Part shown: piece by piece, positions 7,995-17,144 of the stretch
How the letters are laid out: each line of letters opens with the position of its first letter
How positions within the stretch are numbered: position 1 is the first letter of the stretch
DNA from: Mycolicibacterium peregrinum
GTDB taxonomy: Bacteria; Actinomycetota; Actinomycetes; Mycobacteriales; Mycobacteriaceae
DNA length: 64,000 bases
NCBI RefSeq assembly: GCF_001665625.1
Contig: NZ_LZSY01000005.1
Coordinates: 1 to 64,000 of the forward strand
Direction: 5' to 3'
Made by a program: the position numbers and the translations under genes
The notes under the pieces: model-generated
Database searches by the model: none
What the model saw: the letters and a program-made list of their open reading frames with translations, nothing else
Told to the model about the DNA's origin: nothing

Positions 7995-10900
7995 ATGGCA
8001 ACCGAGGCTTCGACTCCGGAACCCATCGCTGTCATCGGGCTGGGCTGCCGCGTCGCCGGCAACGTCGCGACCCCGTCAGACTTCTGGAACTTTCTGCTGG
8101 AAGGGCGCAGCAACGTCACCGAGGTGCCCGATGAGCGATGGGAGCCGTACCTGCGGCGTGACCCGCGAAACGCCGCGGTGCTGCGCGAAGTCACGCGGCT
8201 GGGAACCTTCCTCGATGACCTGCCCGGATTCGACGCCGAGTTCTTCGGCGTCGCACCGCGCGAGGCCGAGGTCATGGACCCCCAGCAGCGGCTGGCACTG
8301 GAGGTCAGCTGGGAGGCGCTCGAACACGCCGGGGTGTCGCCGAGGGCGCTGGCCGGCAGTGACACCGCGGTGCTGATGGGCGTCAACTCCGACGACTACG
8401 GCAAGTTGATCATGGAAGACCTGCCCGGCATCGATGCCTGGACAGGCATCGGAACCTCGCTGTGCGGTATCGCCAACCGGGTGTCGCATCTGCTCGATCT
8501 CCGCGGACCGAGCGTGGCGCTGGACGCGGCGTGTGCGGCCTCGTTGGTCGCGGTGCACCAGGCATGTCAGATGCTGCGGGCCGGTGAGACATCGCTGGCA
8601 CTGGCCGGTGGCGTCAGCGCGCTGATCGGCCCGGGCCTCACCCGGGTGCTGGATGAGGCCGGCGCCACCGCCCCCGACGGCCGTTGCAAGACCTTCGATG
8701 CCGCCGCCGACGGGTACGGCCGCGGCGAAGGCGCAGGCGTCGTCGTGCTCAAGCGGCTCGCGGATGCCCAGCGTGACGGTGACCGTGTGCTGGCGGTGGT
8801 GCGCGGTGGTGCCACGGCCCAGGATGGCCGCACCGTGGGCATCATGTCGCCCAACGGCGCCGCCCAGGCGGACATGTTCCGGCTCGCCTGCCGGATGTCG
8901 GGCGTCGACCCGGCCGGCGTCGGGTATATCGAGGCACACGGAACCGGAACTCCCACAGGTGATCCCACCGAGGTGGGCGCGCTTGCCGAGGTGTACGGCG
9001 TCGGGCGGACCGAGACGAACCGGTGCCGCATCGGGTCGGTCAAACCCAACATCGGCCACCTCGAAGGCGGCGCGGGTGTGATGGGTTTGATCAAAGCGGT
9101 CCTGGCGCTGCACCATGAGGCGATCCCGCCCACCGCCGGACTACGGCAACTCACCGGTGCGGTCGACTGGGCCAACAGCGGCCTGCGGGTGCCCACCGAA
9201 GTCGAGCCGTGGACCCGCACCGACACCCCACGCCAGGCTGCGGTGTGCAGCTACGGCTACGGCGGCACGATCGCGCACATCCTGCTCGAAGAGGGCCCGG
9301 CGGCTTCGGATCCTGTGGAGCGCAGTAGTTCTGGTGCGCTGATCGTCCCGATCTCCGCACGGTCCGGACCGCGACTGGCCCGCCAGGCCGAAGCGCTGGC
9401 CGACCACCTGCGGGCCGGACACCAGGACGTGGCGCCGGTGGCCGCCACCTTGTGGGCCCGGCGCAGTCACGAACCGGTCCGGGCCGCGGTCGTCGCCGAG
9501 CACCGGCATGAGTTGATCGCCGGCCTCGACGCGTTGGCCCGCGACGAATCACTTGACAACCTGGTCACCGGCGCCGTGCCGGGCGGTCAGCCTCGGGATG
9601 CGGTCTGGGTGTTCTCCGGGCACGGTTCGCACTGGGTCGGCATGGGCCGTGAATTGCTCACCGCGGAACCCACTTTCGCCCGAGTGATCGACGAGGTCGA
9701 CGAGGTGTTCGGGCCTGAACTCGGGTTCTCTGCCCGGGCTGCGCTGAGCAGCGCAGACCTCGGTGGCACGGACCGGATCCAGGCTTTGACCTTCGCGATG
9801 CAGGTCGGGTTGGCGGCAGTGTTGCGCGAGCGCGGTGTGCGGCCGGCGGCGGTGATCGGGCACTCGGTCGGCGAGGTCGCGGCGTGCGTGGTCTCCGGGG
9901 TTTTCGACCTACGCCAGGGCGCAGCCGTGGCCTGCTACCGGGCGCGCGGCTTCCGCGCCGTGATGGGTTGCGGCGCGATGGCCTTGGTACGGCTGCCGTT
10001 CGACCAGGCTGAGCAGCGGCTGGCCGGCTGCACTGATGTGGTGGCGGCCATCAGTGCGTCGGCGGAATCCTGCGTCATCTCGGGTGTCACGGCAGCTGTC
10101 GAGGAGGTGTGCGAGAGCTGGGCCGAGCAGGGAGTCGTGGTGCGTCGGGTCAACACCGACGTGGCGTTCCACAGCCCCGCCATGGACGACCTGACCGGCG
10201 CCCTGGCCGAGAATGTCGCCGGACTTCGTCCGCCGCGCGAGGCGGCGATCCCGCTGTACACCACCGCGCTGGCCGATCCGCGATCCACCGCGCCGCGCGA
10301 CGCCGGCTATTGGGTGCGCAACCTTCGCGGGCAGGTCCGGTTCGCCGAGGCCGTCACGGCGGCCGCCGAGGACGGACACCGGCTGTTTCTCGAAGTGTCC
10401 GCACACCCGGTGGTGTCGCACTCCGTCGTCGAAACCCTGCTGCATCTGGGTATGGACGAGCACGCCGTCATCCCGCTGCTGCGTCGTAATACGCCCGAAC
10501 CTGCCGCTGTCACGACTGCCGTCGCGTCCTTGTACTGCCACGGGTCGGACGTCGAACATGATGTCGCCCAGGATGATCCGTGGGATGCCGACCTGCCGGT
10601 CACCCAGTGGCAACACCGCCGCTTCTGGCGGGTACCCACGGTGGCGTCCGGCGGGAGCGCGGTGCACGACACCAGCAGTCACACACTGTTGGGTGGACGC
10701 ACCGAGGTGGCCGGTACTGTCGCCACCCGGATGTGGCAGACCCGGCTGGACTTCGACACCCGGCCCTACCCCGGGGACCACCCGGTGCAAGGCACCGAAA
10801 TCGTTCCTGCCGCAGTGTTGTTGAACACATTCCTGACGGCGGCCGGCGCGGGCGCCGCATCGGGTTCAGGCGCGGGCGCCGCACTCACCGAGGTGCGGTT

Positions 10901-13187
10901 GCGCACGCCGGTGGCCCCGGCCCGCGCCCGCGATCTACAGGTGGTGCTGGCCGACCGCGAGCTGACCCTGGCCTCGCGATTGGCCGATGCCGCCGAGGAG
11001 CAGGACGGCGGATGGTTGACGCACAGCAGTGCGGTGGTCATGCATGCCGTCGCCGGCGAGAACGTCGAGCTGTCCATCGATCTGGCCGCGGCCCGGGCAC
11101 GTTGCGCAGAGCAGTTGGCGCCGCGCCACGTGATCGACACCCTCGCCGAACTCGGGGTCGCTGCGATGGGATTCGATTGGGATATCAAGGATCTGCACCG
11201 CGGTGACGGCGAACTGCTGGCCCGGGTGAGCTCCGACTCGGACGGCGCGCAGCCCGCCACCTGGGCGTCGCTGGTGGACGCGGCGACCTCGGCCGCCTCG
11301 ACGATTTTCGACGGACCGCCGCGGCTGAGGATGCCCGCCCGCATCGAGCGGGTCCAGGTCCATGCCGCGCCGCCGGCCACCGCGATGCTGTCGGTCCGGC
11401 GCCGGCCCGGGACTACCACCACCGATGTGGTGATCGCCGACGAATCCGGGTCTGTTCTGCTGTCGATCGGTGGGATGACCTTCGAGGAACTGGAGAATCC
11501 GGGGCGCGAAATGTCGGCCGCGGACACGCGCCGGATCGTGCACCGGATGGCCTGGCATTCGGTGTCGGCCCGCGACGAGAAGGCGCCCAGCGGAGTGGTG
11601 TTGGTCGGCGGCGACGTCGACCGGCTCGAAGCCGCGGTCGACGATCTGGCCGGTGCCGGGGTGCCGTACCGTGCGGTTGAAGACCCTGCCGAGCTGGACT
11701 CGATCGTCGAATTCGGCTCGTTGCCGGCAGAACTCGGGGATTCCGCGGTGGTGCTGGTGTTGCCCCGCGACGATGACTCGCCTGAGGGTGCCGTCGAACT
11801 GGTGACCAGGACACTCACGCTGCAGCAGCAACTCGGCCTGTCCGCCCGGCTGTGGGCGCTCACCGTCGGCGTCCACGAAGGCGCCAACGTGACGCACGCG
11901 CCGCTGTGGGGACTGGGTCGGGTCGCTGCCGCCGAGCATCCGCAGCTGTGGGGTGGCGTGCTGGATGTGGCCGACGGACGCCTGCCGTTGACGGCGCTGG
12001 GATCGCTGGCCGGACATGGCGTCCTGGTGGTCCGCGACGGGGTGGCCCAGGCCGCCCGCCTCGCGGCGTCGAGTTCGGTCGTCGCCACGCAGGCCAACCC
12101 GATGCAGTGCACGCCGGGCGGCACCTACCTGATCACCGGTGGCACCGGCGTGCTCGGCCTGCGGATGGCCCAGCGGCTCGCCGACCTCGGTGCCCGCCGC
12201 CTCGTGCTGCTGTCGAGGTCTGGCCTGGGGGAGCGTTCGGCCTGGGCGGGCGACCAGCAGTCAGCCGCGGTCCGGGCGGTCACCGCTTTGGAGGAGCGCG
12301 GCGTATCGGTCACCGTCGCCGCCGTCGACATCGGCGCACCCGGTTCGGCCGATGCCCTGCGGGACCTGCTGCGTCCGCTGCCGGCGGTGCGCGGGGTGAT
12401 CCATGCCGCGGGTGTGGAAGCCGGTGCGCTGCTGATGAATACGACTTCCGATGAGTTCGCCACGGCCATGCATCCCAAGGTGCACGGCACGCTGGTGCTG
12501 CACGAGGTTTTCCCGCCGGAACAACTCGACTGGATGGTGCTGTTCTCCTCCTGCGGTTATCTGGCAGGCTTCCCCGGCCAGGGTGCGTACGGCTGTGCCA
12601 ACTCGTTCCTCGACGGGATGGCCCGGCACCGGCGTGGACTCGGGGACCGCACCACTGCGGTTGCCTGGACCGCGTGGCGCGGGCTGGGCATGGGCTCGGC
12701 CTCGGAATTCGTGGCCACCCAGCTCGATGCGCTCGGTATGGGGATGGTCGGCGCCGACGACGCGATCCGTGCCCTCGATCTGGCGATGTGTGAAGACACC
12801 GCCAACGTTGTGGTGCTGCCGGTCCTACCGGCTGCCGCCGCGGTACCGATTCTGGTGGACGTGGCGCCTGAGGAGGAACCCGACGATGACTCGTCGCCGT
12901 CCACCGCGGGGGAGTACGACCCCGAACAGCTCGCCGCCCACGTATTGACCGCGGTGGCAGGCCAATTGGGACTGTCGGAGAACGACGTGAACGTCGACCT
13001 GCCGTTGGTGGAGCTGGGCGTCGACTCGATCATGACGGTGCGGCTACGCCGCCAGCTGGAGAAGCAGACCGGGCTGTCGCTACCGCCGACCCTGCTGTGG
13101 GAGCACCCCACCGCAGCGGCAGTCACCGCCAGGATCATCGAGCTGATGGCCCCGGCGGTGGAATGCGAAGTTCGGGCCGGGGGCTAG
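7995..13187 (+). CDS. Iterative type I polyketide synthase resembling 6-methylsalicylic acid synthase
   Basis: 1730 residues from ATG 7995. Domains in order: KS (about 10-430, Cys180 in LDAACAASL), AT (about 535-860, SGHGSHW and Ser624 in GHSVG; DVAFHSP is the malonyl-type signature), DH/thioester-hydrolase (about 895-1170, His929 in DHPVQGTEIVPAA), KR (about 1375-1560, TGGTGVLG and AYGCAN), ACP (about 1640-1725, Ser1678 in GVDSI). KS-AT-DH-KR-ACP at this length, with signatures DSDDY-like NSDDYGKLIMEDLP, CGIANR and VCSYGYGGT, is the architecture of fungal and bacterial 6-MSA/orsellinate synthases, not of the modular MbtC/MbtD. Such enzymes make an aromatic acid from four acetate units. An IdeR-like box lies upstream and mbtI next to it. 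Inference: it supplies 6-methylsalicylate as an alternative aryl cap. The last 4 bp overlap the convergent gene. Confidence 0.85.
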   Translation: MATEASTPEPIAVIGLGCRVAGNVATPSDFWNFLLEGRSNVTEVPDERWEPYLRRDPRNAAVLREVTRLGTFLDDLPGFDAEFFGVAPREAEVMDPQQRLALEVSWEALEHAGVSPRALAGSDTAVLMGVNSDDYGKLIMEDLPGIDAWTGIGTSLCGIANRVSHLLDLRGPSVALDAACAASLVAVHQACQMLRAGETSLALAGGVSALIGPGLTRVLDEAGATAPDGRCKTFDAAADGYGRGEGAGVVVLKRLADAQRDGDRVLAVVRGGATAQDGRTVGIMSPNGAAQADMFRLACRMSGVDPAGVGYIEAHGTGTPTGDPTEVGALAEVYGVGRTETNRCRIGSVKPNIGHLEGGAGVMGLIKAVLALHHEAIPPTAGLRQLTGAVDWANSGLRVPTEVEPWTRTDTPRQAAVCSYGYGGTIAHILLEEGPAASDPVERSSSGALIVPISARSGPRLARQAEALADHLRAGHQDVAPVAATLWARRSHEPVRAAVVAEHRHELIAGLDALARDESLDNLVTGAVPGGQPRDAVWVFSGHGSHWVGMGRELLTAEPTFARVIDEVDEVFGPELGFSARAALSSADLGGTDRIQALTFAMQVGLAAVLRERGVRPAAVIGHSVGEVAACVVSGVFDLRQGAAVACYRARGFRAVMGCGAMALVRLPFDQAEQRLAGCTDVVAAISASAESCVISGVTAAVEEVCESWAEQGVVVRRVNTDVAFHSPAMDDLTGALAENVAGLRPPREAAIPLYTTALADPRSTAPRDAGYWVRNLRGQVRFAEAVTAAAEDGHRLFLEVSAHPVVSHSVVETLLHLGMDEHAVIPLLRRNTPEPAAVTTAVASLYCHGSDVEHDVAQDDPWDADLPVTQWQHRRFWRVPTVASGGSAVHDTSSHTLLGGRTEVAGTVATRMWQTRLDFDTRPYPGDHPVQGTEIVPAAVLLNTFLTAAGAGAASGSGAGAALTEVRLRTPVAPARARDLQVVLADRELTLASRLADAAEEQDGGWLTHSSAVVMHAVAGENVELSIDLAAARARCAEQLAPRHVIDTLAELGVAAMGFDWDIKDLHRGDGELLARVSSDSDGAQPATWASLVDAATSAASTIFDGPPRLRMPARIERVQVHAAPPATAMLSVRRRPGTTTTDVVIADESGSVLLSIGGMTFEELENPGREMSAADTRRIVHRMAWHSVSARDEKAPSGVVLVGGDVDRLEAAVDDLAGAGVPYRAVEDPAELDSIVEFGSLPAELGDSAVVLVLPRDDDSPEGAVELVTRTLTLQQQLGLSARLWALTVGVHEGANVTHAPLWGLGRVAAAEHPQLWGGVLDVADGRLPLTALGSLAGHGVLVVRDGVAQAARLAASSSVVATQANPMQCTPGGTYLITGGTGVLGLRMAQRLADLGARRLVLLSRSGLGERSAWAGDQQSAAVRAVTALEERGVSVTVAAVDIGAPGSADALRDLLRPLPAVRGVIHAAGVEAGALLMNTTSDEFATAMHPKVHGTLVLHEVFPPEQLDWMVLFSSCGYLAGFPGQGAYGCANSFLDGMARHRRGLGDRTTAVAWTAWRGLGMGSASEFVATQLDALGMGMVGADDAIRALDLAMCEDTANVVVLPVLPAAAAVPILVDVAPEEEPDDDSSPSTAGEYDPEQLAAHVLTAVAGQLGLSENDVNVDLPLVELGVDSIMTVRLRRQLEKQTGLSLPPTLLWEHPTAAAVTARIIELMAPAVECEVRAGG

Positions 13188-13873
13188 TCAGCGGGCGCCT
13201 CGGCTGGTGGAATCGGCTGGTCGTCGTGGCGTGGGCCGAAGAATCCGAAGCTCTCGATCATCTGCTCGGAGGGCTCAGGTGTCCATTCCCACGCGGCGAT
13301 CTGGCGCTGGGAGCGGCGGCTGAAGGAGGCTCGAAGCAATTCGTAGCCGTCGGTGTGCAACCGCGTGGCCGGCTGCCCTGAACCGCAATTCCATTGCCGG
13401 CCCCGCTCGTCGTGAATGAGCAGAGTTGTGGAGTGCCGGAGCCGTCTTCCGAGGTACAGCATCAATGCCTCCAGGAACGGCTGCCAATGTTCACGGTCCA
13501 CCCGAGGAAGCCCCAGCGCTTCATGTAGGTCTGCCTCGTGACAGATCGCGTCCGCGGCCAGGTTGGGTCCGAAGATCTGGTCGTCTGTCAGGAGAGCGTC
13601 AGCTGCCGGACCGACGCGATCCCATTCGGCGAGAAGTTCGTCGATCGGCTTGTGCCGGCGTTCCTCGACGTGGCGCGCCGTCCATTGGTCGCTTGTCACC
13701 CTGTCCAACCGTCCGCTGGCCGCGTCGGCAGCACCTCCGACCAGATGTGCCAACAACTCGTGCACTGTCCAGCGTGGCGTGGCGGGTACGAGCATCAGAC
13801 GTTGTTCGTCGTTCAGCGTGACGGCAAGCTCGCTCAGCCGGCCGCGGACCGCGCGATAGGTCTGCTCAAGCAT
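13184..13873 (-). CDS. DinB-fold / maleylpyruvate isomerase-like protein (TIGR03083-type)
   Basis: 229 residues (MLEQTYRAVRGRLSEL…). The N-terminal half has the mycothiol-dependent maleylpyruvate isomerase/DinB four-helix features: TPRWTVHELLAHLVGGAADAASGRL, and a later AADAICHEADLHEALG, which place the three metal-binding His residues. A C-terminal extension after about residue 150 is typical of the actinobacterial family. Members are metal-dependent, often mycothiol-using transferases or isomerases; the substrate here is unknown. Its start overlaps the stop of the FAD oxidoreductase gene by 8 bp, so the two are co-transcribed. Its TAG stop shares CTAG with the PKS stop on the other strand. 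Confidence 0.75.
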   Translation of the reverse strand: MLEQTYRAVRGRLSELAVTLNDEQRLMLVPATPRWTVHELLAHLVGGAADAASGRLDRVTSDQWTARHVEERRHKPIDELLAEWDRVGPAADALLTDDQIFGPNLAADAICHEADLHEALGLPRVDREHWQPFLEALMLYLGRRLRHSTTLLIHDERGRQWNCGSGQPATRLHTDGYELLRASFSRRSQRQIAAWEWTPEPSEQMIESFGFFGPRHDDQPIPPAEAPAD

Positions 13874-15266
13874 TGCCGGCGTCCTGTCTCATCGGTGAGC
13901 ACTTCGTCGGGCCGTCCGGCCGCTTCCGGTGCGGATGGCGCAGGTTGGACAGCAGGATCCGCACGAACAGGGCCGGGTCCTGAAGGCTCGTAGGTGGATC
14001 GATCAGGCCGCGGACGCGAAAGATCCGTTCGGCCACGACGATGTCGTTGGTCGCGGCTTTCAACGCTGCGTGTTGGGCCCAGCTGCGCAACCTCTTCCCA
14101 GTGGTCCGCTTTGTGCTCGTGGACGTCGGCTGATCGTTTGCCCGGTTCTCCGTCCACACCGGCTCGATCTGTTCGGCGGCCAGCCGGTAGAACCGGCGAG
14201 GCAGATCGGCATGGCCGGCACGCAGGCAGTCACGGAGCGCCAGCGCCTGCAGAGCGGCCATCGTCATGCCTTGTCCGTACAGCGGATTGAGGTTGCACAA
14301 GGCGTCACCGACTACCACCAGGCCGGCGGGCAGGCGCGGCATCCGGTCATAGCGTCGCCAGGCGGCGGAGGTGCTGCGGGAAATCGAGACCTGCCCGACG
14401 GGCGTGGCGTCGCGTAGTCCGGCCATGATCGTCTCGGGCAACATCTGCTCGGCCGCTTCCAACATCGCGGTGAAATCGGTTGCGGGGGTGCCGCACCCGT
14501 CCGGGCAGGTGATCGCAAGCATCCAGGCGTCGTCTTCGTAGGCCACCAGCAACAATCCGGGTGACCTGCTGCCTCGGTTGACGAACGCCATCCGATCGCC
14601 GATGCGTCCGGGCGGGACGTGGATCAACTGGCTGGAGTAGCCGCCGACCGAAGGCACGTGAACTTCGGGTGTCGAGCCGAATCCGTGACTCTCCAGGAAA
14701 CGCGTAGTACGTGCGGCACGTCCCGTCGCGTCGATCACCAGGTCTGCAGCTAACGAGGTGGCGATACCGTTGTTGTGGTTGATGATTCGTGCACCGGTGA
14801 CGGTGTCGTCCGTGATCACCGGTTCGACCACCTCGTGGTTGTCGAGGATGGTGACACTGTCGAGCGCGGCAACCCGTCGGCGAATGTGAAACTCCATGAA
14901 GGGGCGGCTGGCCTGATAGGCGGCCAGTGCTCTCGGATCACTCAGCCGTCCTGCCGGCCTGACGTCATAGCCCGCCGCGTGCACGTAGATCCGCGACAGG
15001 TCATCGCCGTCGTCGACAACGGCCCCGGCGGCTGCAAGTTCCGCCAAGAGTCCGGGGAAGAGCTCCCCGAGTACCTGGGTACCGCGACTGAGAAAGTTGT
15101 GCAGATGGCGCCCCTGTGGCACACCTTTGCGCAGTTCTGGGTGATCAGGCAGCGTGTCCCGCTCGATCAGTGTCACCGAGGCGTAGAACTCTGCCAGCGC
15201 CCGAGCGGTCAGCAGGCCGGCGATGCCTGCCCCCAGAACCACGGCATGTGAACGCGATTCGGCCAT
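13866..15266 (-). CDS. FAD-dependent oxidoreductase / hydroxylase-like protein
   Basis: 466 residues from ATG 15264-15266. The dinucleotide-binding VVLGAGIAGLLTARALAEF opens the protein, and GDALCNLNPLYGQGMTMAALQA is the second FAD motif (GD…P) of the aromatic hydroxylase/geranylgeranyl-reductase superfamily. The stretch GVPQGRHLHNFLSRG is typical of a group of uncharacterised actinobacterial enzymes. The substrate cannot be read from the sequence. It lies between the 6-MSAS-like PKS and mbtA on the opposite strand and forms an operon with the DinB-like gene. Possible roles are tailoring of the aryl acid or the siderophore, or an unrelated insertion. Confidence 0.72.
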   Translation of the reverse strand: MAESRSHAVVLGAGIAGLLTARALAEFYASVTLIERDTLPDHPELRKGVPQGRHLHNFLSRGTQVLGELFPGLLAELAAAGAVVDDGDDLSRIYVHAAGYDVRPAGRLSDPRALAAYQASRPFMEFHIRRRVAALDSVTILDNHEVVEPVITDDTVTGARIINHNNGIATSLAADLVIDATGRAARTTRFLESHGFGSTPEVHVPSVGGYSSQLIHVPPGRIGDRMAFVNRGSRSPGLLLVAYEDDAWMLAITCPDGCGTPATDFTAMLEAAEQMLPETIMAGLRDATPVGQVSISRSTSAAWRRYDRMPRLPAGLVVVGDALCNLNPLYGQGMTMAALQALALRDCLRAGHADLPRRFYRLAAEQIEPVWTENRANDQPTSTSTKRTTGKRLRSWAQHAALKAATNDIVVAERIFRVRGLIDPPTSLQDPALFVRILLSNLRHPHRKRPDGPTKCSPMRQDAGNA

Positions 15267-15400
15267 GACGGTCCCCTCCGTTCCGAGCGCAGATGCGACA
15301 TCGGCCCCCTGGTACGAGAACCGAGCCTACCTCAACTCTAAGAAAAGTAAGGGAAAATTATGAAAACATTAAGATGAAGTGTGCCGAGTGTGGCCAGGCC

Positions 15401-17050
15401 TCACTCGGTGATCGCGGCGATGAGTTTCTTCTTGTCGACCTTGCCTACGGCGGTGGTGGGCAGGGTCGGCATGGGGACCAGTACATCGGGCCGGGCATGG
15501 GCGGACGCGCCACGCTGGTCGAGGAACTCGTTCAGCTCAACCAGGTTGATCGGTGCGCCCTTGAAAACCACAGCGGCACAGATTTTCTCGCCCAGGTAGT
15601 CATCGGGCAATGCCACTGCCGCCGCCGCATACACCGCGGGGTGGGTCAGCAGGTGATCCTCGAGATCAGTGGCCGACACCGTCTCGCCGCCACGGTGGAT
15701 GACATCCTTGATCCGGCCGGTCACCTCGACGTAGCCCGCCCGAGGGCCATCGGTGAAGATCCGGACGCGATCGCCGGTTCGAAAGAAACCGTCGGGGCTG
15801 AAGGACCGGGCATTGGCTTCCTCGGCCCGGTAGTAGCCGTTGAGTGTGTACGGTCCGCGAACCAGAAGTTCGCCCTCCTGACCGGGGGGAACCTCATGGC
15901 CGTCCTCGTCGACCACCCGCATCTCGTCGTGCGGCGACATCGGCCGGCCCTGGGTGTTCTCCACCACGTCCGCCGGATCGCCGGGGCGGGTGAAATTCAG
16001 CATGCCTTCGGCCATTCCGAAGATCTGCTGCAGTCCCGGGCTCAGGCCTTCGTGGATGAAACGGGCTTCCTCCGGGGACATCCGCGAGCCACCCACCTGG
16101 ACCACGCGCAACGAGGTGGGTAGTACCGGTTCCCAGTCGCAGGCCTGGGTCCACAGCTTGGCCAGGGCGTTGACGAGGCCGGTCACCGTGACGCCGTGGG
16201 CGTTGATCAGGGCGAAGGCCGATTCGGGGCTGGGGTCGTCGGTGTAGACCGTCGTCGCGCCGACCGTCATCGAGCCGAGCAGGCCAGGGCAGGCGAACGG
16301 GAAGTTGTGGCCGGCGGGCAAGACCGCCAGATAGACGTCGTCATGGACCATTTCGCAGGCGTGGGCGCAGGCCGCGGCGTTGTAGAGATAGTCGTCATGG
16401 GTGCGGGGGATGAGCTTCGGCAGCCCGGTAGTTCCGCCGGATACCAGCAGGACCGCAGGGCCACTGGTGTCGACGGTGATGCTCGGTGGTCCTGGGGCGT
16501 CGAAATCCTTGAGTGCGGACCAGGATTGGAAGGAGCCAGGGTCCCCGTCGACGAGGACGTGGTGCAGCCGGGGGTGTTCGGAAACGAGTTGGGTGGCCAG
16601 CTCGCGGTAGTCGAATCCCGCGATGACGTCGGGAATCACGAGTCCGACGGCGCCGCTGACGTCGGCGAAGTGACCCAGCTCGGCCGACCGGTGGCCGGGC
16701 AGACACAGCACCGGGACCGTCCCGGCGCGAAGCAAACCGAAAGCGGCGACCGCGAATTCGCGAGAGTTCGGCAGCTGCACCAGGATGCGGTCGCCCGCTT
16801 TGATGCCCTGGGCCGCGAGCGCGGCACCGACACGGTCGGCGAGAGCGTCCAGTTCGGCAAAGGTGTAGGTGCCAGAGGCGTCGACCACGGCCGGCTTGTC
16901 TGGCCAGTGCTGCGCGGCCTCGCGCAGGATGCTGTCCAGTGCTTTGCCCTGCCAGTAGCCGGCCTGGCGGTACACCTCGGCACGGTCCACGGGGAATCGC
17001 GTGAATCCGTTTGCCAGTTCGTCCTGTTCACGGTCAAAACCGGTGGTCAT
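15401..17050 (-). CDS. mbtA: Salicyl-AMP ligase MbtA
   Basis: 549 residues from ATG 17048-17050; the open frame continues upstream but antisense to mbtB. An aryl-acid adenylation enzyme: LLVSGGTTGLPKLIPRTHDDY (A3 P-loop), FGMAEGMLNFTR (A5), GFFRTGDRVR (A7), GRIKDVIHRGGETVSATDLE (A8) and the catalytic Lys in PTTAVGKVDKK (A10). It activates salicylate as the adenylate and loads the aryl carrier domain at the MbtB N-terminus. It is divergent from mbtB across tandem IdeR boxes. If the neighbouring PKS makes 6-methylsalicylate, MbtA would have to accept it too. Confidence 0.95.
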   Translation of the reverse strand: MTTGFDREQDELANGFTRFPVDRAEVYRQAGYWQGKALDSILREAAQHWPDKPAVVDASGTYTFAELDALADRVGAALAAQGIKAGDRILVQLPNSREFAVAAFGLLRAGTVPVLCLPGHRSAELGHFADVSGAVGLVIPDVIAGFDYRELATQLVSEHPRLHHVLVDGDPGSFQSWSALKDFDAPGPPSITVDTSGPAVLLVSGGTTGLPKLIPRTHDDYLYNAAACAHACEMVHDDVYLAVLPAGHNFPFACPGLLGSMTVGATTVYTDDPSPESAFALINAHGVTVTGLVNALAKLWTQACDWEPVLPTSLRVVQVGGSRMSPEEARFIHEGLSPGLQQIFGMAEGMLNFTRPGDPADVVENTQGRPMSPHDEMRVVDEDGHEVPPGQEGELLVRGPYTLNGYYRAEEANARSFSPDGFFRTGDRVRIFTDGPRAGYVEVTGRIKDVIHRGGETVSATDLEDHLLTHPAVYAAAAVALPDDYLGEKICAAVVFKGAPINLVELNEFLDQRGASAHARPDVLVPMPTLPTTAVGKVDKKKLIAAITE

Positions 17051-17094
17051 AGGTGTTCTGGCTCCCGTCGGGTGAGTGTGTCGGCAGATCGAAT

Positions 17095-17133
17095 ATAGGG
17101 TAACCTCCACTAAGTTAGGGCAGCCTTTACTAA
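17095..17133. promoter_or_regulatory. Tandem IdeR boxes in the mbtA-mbtB divergent promoter
   Basis: Two 19-bp boxes one base apart: ATAGGGTAACCTCCACTAA (17095-17113, reads best on the minus strand, about 13/19) and TTAGGGCAGCCTTTACTAA (17115-17133, 14/19). Centres are 20 bp apart, about two helical turns. M. tuberculosis has IdeR sites at the same divergent promoter. They should repress both mbtA and mbtB when iron is plentiful. Confidence 0.8.
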
Positions 17134-17144
17134 TTGTTCGGAGG

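Noticed and set aside
7995-13187. Reading the PKS as an extra chain-extension module of mycobactin (an MbtC/MbtD paralogue)
   Set aside because: It has a complete KS-AT-DH-KR-ACP set with 6-MSAS-specific motifs, and MbtC and MbtD are both present and intact.
15290-15335. IdeR-like sequence upstream of the FAD oxidoreductase gene (TTGAGGTAGGCTCGGTTCT on the minus strand)
   Set aside because: Only the core AGGCT and part of one half-site fit (about 10 of 19); the other half is unrelated. Too weak to list as a box.
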